Below, one piece after another: positions 61,125 to 64,000 of a stretch of DNA of 64,000 bases. Under the pieces are notes generated by a model. That model saw only the letters and a program-made list of their open reading frames with translations. It was not told the origin of the DNA and did no database searches. Within the stretch, counting starts at the first letter, position 1. Each line of letters opens with the position of its first letter. This DNA comes from Aradus depressus (Eukaryota > Arthropoda > Insecta > Hemiptera > Aradidae). The position numbers and the translations under genes are program-made. Location: the NCBI GenBank assembly GCA_963662175.1, contig OY759218.1, positions 21,852,480 through 21,916,479 of the forward strand, written 5' to 3'.

Positions 61125-61223
61125 CAGTGCGAATTAATCAACTAAGTTTCTGCTCTCCCTCTTAAACCAATTTACCGATTTAGTTGAAAATCAAGATGTC
61201 TTACTCACGGAATTTTGTGTTGA
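61125..61223 (-). repeat. R1 fragment, antisense (interrupted at 61223)
   Basis: AACTAAGTTTCTGCTCTCCC, TTTACCGATTTAGTTGAAAA and GGAATTTTGTGTTGA. R1 resumes after the inserted element at 62376 (TAATACATTTGAGG). Confidence 0.7.
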
Positions 61224-61574
61224 GGGGCCGTTCACAAACTACGTCACGCAATTTTGAGGTGTTTTTAACCCCCTCCCTCCCCCTCGTCACACTTGGTCAC
61301 ATTTAATTGAACCCCCCCTAAACGTGCCGTCATTTTTTCATGCCCCCCCCCCCCCCATTTAAACTGAAATTTTTTTTAAAAGAAAAGTACTAAATTGTAT
61401 AAAAATAATAAAACTTCAATTTATCATAAATACAATTTCAATTTATCATTAATACAACATACATATTATATTCATCTGTATTCATAAATTAAATAAAAGA
61501 ACAGTGATTTAAGTATTTAACATTTCGATTATTCAAGCGAGATAATCCATATCTTGAAAAAAGACTGAGGAATA

Positions 61575-61973
61575 TTACGATTCCTCCCAAATCGGTTTTA
61601 AATGTTCATCTATAGTTATGATTGGTATTTCAGATTGATCACTGTCAGAAGGTTCAGGTATTTCCCTATTACTATCTATCATGTCGTCATCGAAACACTC
61701 GGCTTCTTCTTGATCCTCGATGTTTTTTATGATGGCCAACATTTCTCGTTGACGTCTAGCTGCTACCCGAACCGGTCTAACTTTAACTACCGGTGCCTCC
61801 GTATTGCACTGTTTCGAGTCACGTTTTAAATATGTCAAAGACCCCAAGTACACGCCACACTTTTTGCAAGTCTTCCGCTTTATGTCTCCTTGCACAGATG
61901 GGCATCCTATATCATAAGGAACTTCCTTGTGCTCCTTGAAAATTTCAGGGTACAAAGTTTTTTGCAATGTCAA
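61575..61973 (-). CDS. Transposon-encoded protein tail with a CxxC...C finger-like motif
   Basis: The 132-codon frame is open upstream to about 62020 (DGNSLSVNSENGELSRLF), where AG|GTAACC at a CAGAAG may be an exon edge or a stop. It contains TLQKTLYPEIFKEHKEVPYD, the cluster KTCKKCGVYLGSLTYLKRDS KQC (two Cys, then a Cys; the usual His is Asp here), a basic VRPVRVAARRQREMLA, then an acidic tail EECFDDDMIDSNREIPEPS-like ending IWEES. The pattern is that of a C-terminal DNA-binding or nuclear-targeting region of a transposon protein, which I cannot name. No catalytic motif. Confidence 0.55.
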   Translation of the reverse strand: MTLQKTLYPEIFKEHKEVPYDIGCPSVQGDIKRKTCKKCGVYLGSLTYLKRDSKQCNTEAPVVKVRPVRVAARRQREMLAIIKNIEDQEEAECFDDDMIDSNREIPEPSDSDQSEIPIITIDEHLKPIWEES

Positions 61974-62323
61974 ATTCAGGAAAAGTCGAGATAATTCTCC
62001 GTTTTCTGAATTGACCGAAAGACTGTTGCCGTCAGGTTACCTTCTGACGGTATAAAAATTTACTGTTTAATATAACGTATGTAGAATATACCTATATTGA
62101 ATATATGTACAATATTTTATACATAAAACGTATTTTATTTAAATATGTTATTTCACTTTAATAACATGAATTTATTAAAATACTAACGTTAAAAAAATTT
62201 GCATGAAATTAATTTTTAGAAAATTGTCTACGCCCTTATTTTAAAGTGTAATAATAAACGTGACGTAATTTTTTTGTTTAGTCCCCCCTCCCCAAAGTCA
62301 CAATCACATAAGTTATAAACCCC

Positions 62324-62344
62324 CTCCCCCCCCCCCCCCCCCCC
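62324..62344. repeat. Poly(C) tract, ~20 bases
   Basis: Lies next to the right end of the 61224 element; its left counterpart is a shorter C-run at 61345. Confidence 0.9.
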
Positions 62345-62375
62345 TAGGCGTGTGACGTAGTTTGTGAACAGCCCC

Positions 62376-62650
62376 TAATACATTTGAGGAGTCCACGGGA
62401 AAAACGATGAGAGTCCTAAACTGAAAAACTAGGAAACGATTATAGCAATGAACTTTAAATTTGAGATGAAGATGTCACATGAAGATCTCATTAGATTTTG
62501 GCCGAAATAATATATATATATTTATGACCATATAAAAATCTCCAGACAAAAATTGTAGAGAATACTAAGAGGGACATGAGAGGGAGGAAATTAAAAACTC
62601 AGACCGGTACTTGCTAGGTAGGGAACCGGAGTTCCACGATTCAGTTAATA
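62376..62650. other. No gene; R1 stub and anonymous repeat
   Basis: 62440-62520 repeats GCAATGAACTTTAAATTTGA and AGATGTCACATGAAGAT, which match 42030-42060. The rest is unassigned. Confidence 0.45.
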
Positions 62651-63327
62651 CAGTAGAACCTCTATAAGTCGAACACCAAGGGAGACGCCAAAAAATTCGA
62701 GTTATAGAGTTTTCGACTTATGGAGGATTTCGACTTAGGCGGATTTTGATTCGACTTGTAGAGGTTAAGATTCATTCCAACTAATTTTATGTTAGAGAGG
62801 TGAAATAAATAAAAATTCAAGTTACAGAGGTAACAAACATATTTATATTTATTATAAATCAACATTATTTCCAAACTTCCTTAAAATAAAAAATACATTG
62901 TATATGTAGGTATTAAAAAAAGTCAGTAATTTTTTTTTTGCTTTAGATAATTGGTAATCCTATTTATTGTATACTCCTAAATTGTTTTCTAAGAAACAAT
63001 GGTGTACATTGTCGGCAAATTCTTAAAGTCGGTAACTTATTTTTCTTCGAGCTACAGAGGTAATAAGTTTCAAATGATCGAGTTGTAAAGATTGTAAAAT
63101 AAAACATTGCTATGTTTGAGATACAGAGGTCCAATTTATTTTTTCGAGTTATAGAGGGAAAATATGTACCAAAATGGCTTGTAGGGACTCACTGATTATT
63201 TCGACTAATAGAGGATTGAGATTTCGAGTAATGGAGGTTTTGGGGCTTGAAGGGAAAGGAACAAAACTTGTTTTCGAGTTTTGGAGGTTTTCGACTTATC
63301 GAGGTTCGACTTAAAGAGGTTCTACTG
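62651..63327 (+). mobile_element. Pogo/Tigger-like MITE, complete, TA target
   Basis: Same family and ends as 44715-45384. TA at 62649-62650 and 63328-63329. It lies immediately upstream of a LINE tail fragment. Confidence 0.92.
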
Positions 63328-63329
63328 TA

Positions 63330-63790
63330 GTTACTTACTACAGAGTGACCTACCATTGTCAAGTATTAGATTAATAATTAAACTTCGAGGTGAACTGTTG
63401 CATCTAAGCTATACACCTATCAATCAATATACCGAAGATATGGACTTTGTATGCCCAATGTGTTACAGCCCCTGTAAACAAGATATATGTCACTTCCTCA
63501 TTACCTGCCCCAAATATCATGATTTAAAAAATAAAATATTTAAATAGTTTATTTATGTTGGAATTATTAAATGACAAAGATTGGCAACTATTGGCAAATT
63601 ATTGCAAAAAGGCTTACGATTTCAGAAACTGTGAATTAAATAAATAAATAAATAGGAACAAAGATATATTTATTATTTTATTTTTAATTGTATTTTAGAA
63701 AGAAAAAATTGTCGTATTGTATATATGTTTTGTATGTAATTTTCCATTATGTTAATTGAATAAAGACGACTACTATTCTAAGAGGAACAT
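63330..63790 (+). pseudogene. LINE ORF2 C-terminus with CCHC-type knuckle
   Basis: From about 63341: SDLPLSSIRLIIKLRGELLH, then FVCPMCYSPCKQDICHFLIT CPKYHDLKNKIF and stop at 63545. The CxxC...HxxxxC pattern (CPMC, then HFLITC) is the usual C-terminal knuckle of non-LTR retrotransposon proteins. The 3' region reaches AATAAAGACGACTACTATTC at about 63760. The 5' part is missing, ending at the MITE. Confidence 0.8.
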
Positions 63791-64000
63791 TTTGTTGAAA
63801 TATTTGACTGCGGGTGTGTTGAAAGTTTTGTATGAATGTTATAGTTTGTATGCCACGTGTTTAACGTTTATTCTTTTGTCATGTTCAATGTTATTATAAT
63901 GTATCATAAAACTGTATCGTTTTATTTAATTACAAACCAACACAATTTATATATAATACTTTTTTTTGAAGGTTGCTCCAATTACGTGTCAAATAAATGT
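63791..64000. other. AT-rich end of window, nothing recognised
   Basis: No repeat or reading frame stands out. Confidence 0.5.

Larger units (their letters stand above)
61224..62375 (-). mobile_element. 1.15-kb DNA transposon with GGGGC(C/T)GTTCACAAACTACG ends
   Basis: Left GGGGCCGTTCACAAACTACG (then TCACGC) mirrors right GCGTGTGACGTAGTTTGTGA ACAGCCCC. Flanks are TGA (61221-61223) and TAA (62376-62378), a possible 3-bp duplication with one change. CCCCCTCC-rich tracts lie inside both ends. It encodes a zinc-binding protein tail on the - strand. Superfamily is uncertain; 3-bp targets suggest PIF/Harbinger or a relative. Confidence 0.82.

Overview
This is AT-rich nuclear DNA from an animal, most probably an insect. 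The evidence is a spliced gene for an UNC93-like membrane protein with GT-AG introns, several tRNA-derived SINEs (one with TTAGG-type tails), and mariner, pogo, hAT, PIF/Harbinger, Helitron and jockey-like LINE remnants. A hemipteran is my guess, with low confidence. I see no rRNA, no CRISPR, no operon and no free-standing tRNA gene; the tRNA-like boxes all lie in SINE heads.

Only one host gene is well supported. It lies on the + strand and is best read as join(2407..2652, 4876..6078, 7041..7170, 8928..9065, 12560..12789), 1947 nt or 648 codons plus stop. All four introns have GT-AG ends and all junction phases agree. Four exons are strongly supported; the first is inferred. The introns hold decayed transposons. 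A plausible poly(A) signal lies at 13196, followed by a perfect 19-bp hairpin and a 139-bp tandem satellite.

The other ~50 kb is a transposon graveyard with many readable insertion events. (a) SINE-A is a 346-bp tRNA-derived SINE present in over a dozen copies; two full copies have 12-bp target-site duplications. (b) R1 is a very abundant anonymous repeat with GGGGAAGTA/TACTTCCCC ends that served as the target for at least seven other elements. (c) Complete or nearly complete non-autonomous DNA elements with both ends and target duplications include hAT (25574-26151, 31942-32780, 49867-51527), PIF/Harbinger (3919-4496, 9664-10847, 55309-55770), pogo/Tigger-like (44715-45384, 52431-52950, 54072-54934, 62651-63327), a Helitron (48713-49510) and two ~620-bp near-perfect foldback elements (15711-16341, 24284-24898). 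(d) LINE 3' fragments lie at 8380-8700, 36000-36675, 40190-40520, 45650-45845, 56035-56690, 58255-58490 and 63330-63790.

The most unusual recurrent signal is a small structured motif: CTGANGA, a T, a short stem-loop, then GAAA. It occurs about a dozen times, often as head-to-head inverted pairs. The elements carrying it have 9-13 bp target duplications and, in two copies, a shared 3' end with a variable 5' end. It resembles the hammerhead-ribozyme core of Penelope-like retroelements, although no reverse transcriptase is visible and no complete stem I was found. The elements do not form a pathway; what links them is nesting, which gives a relative order of insertion.
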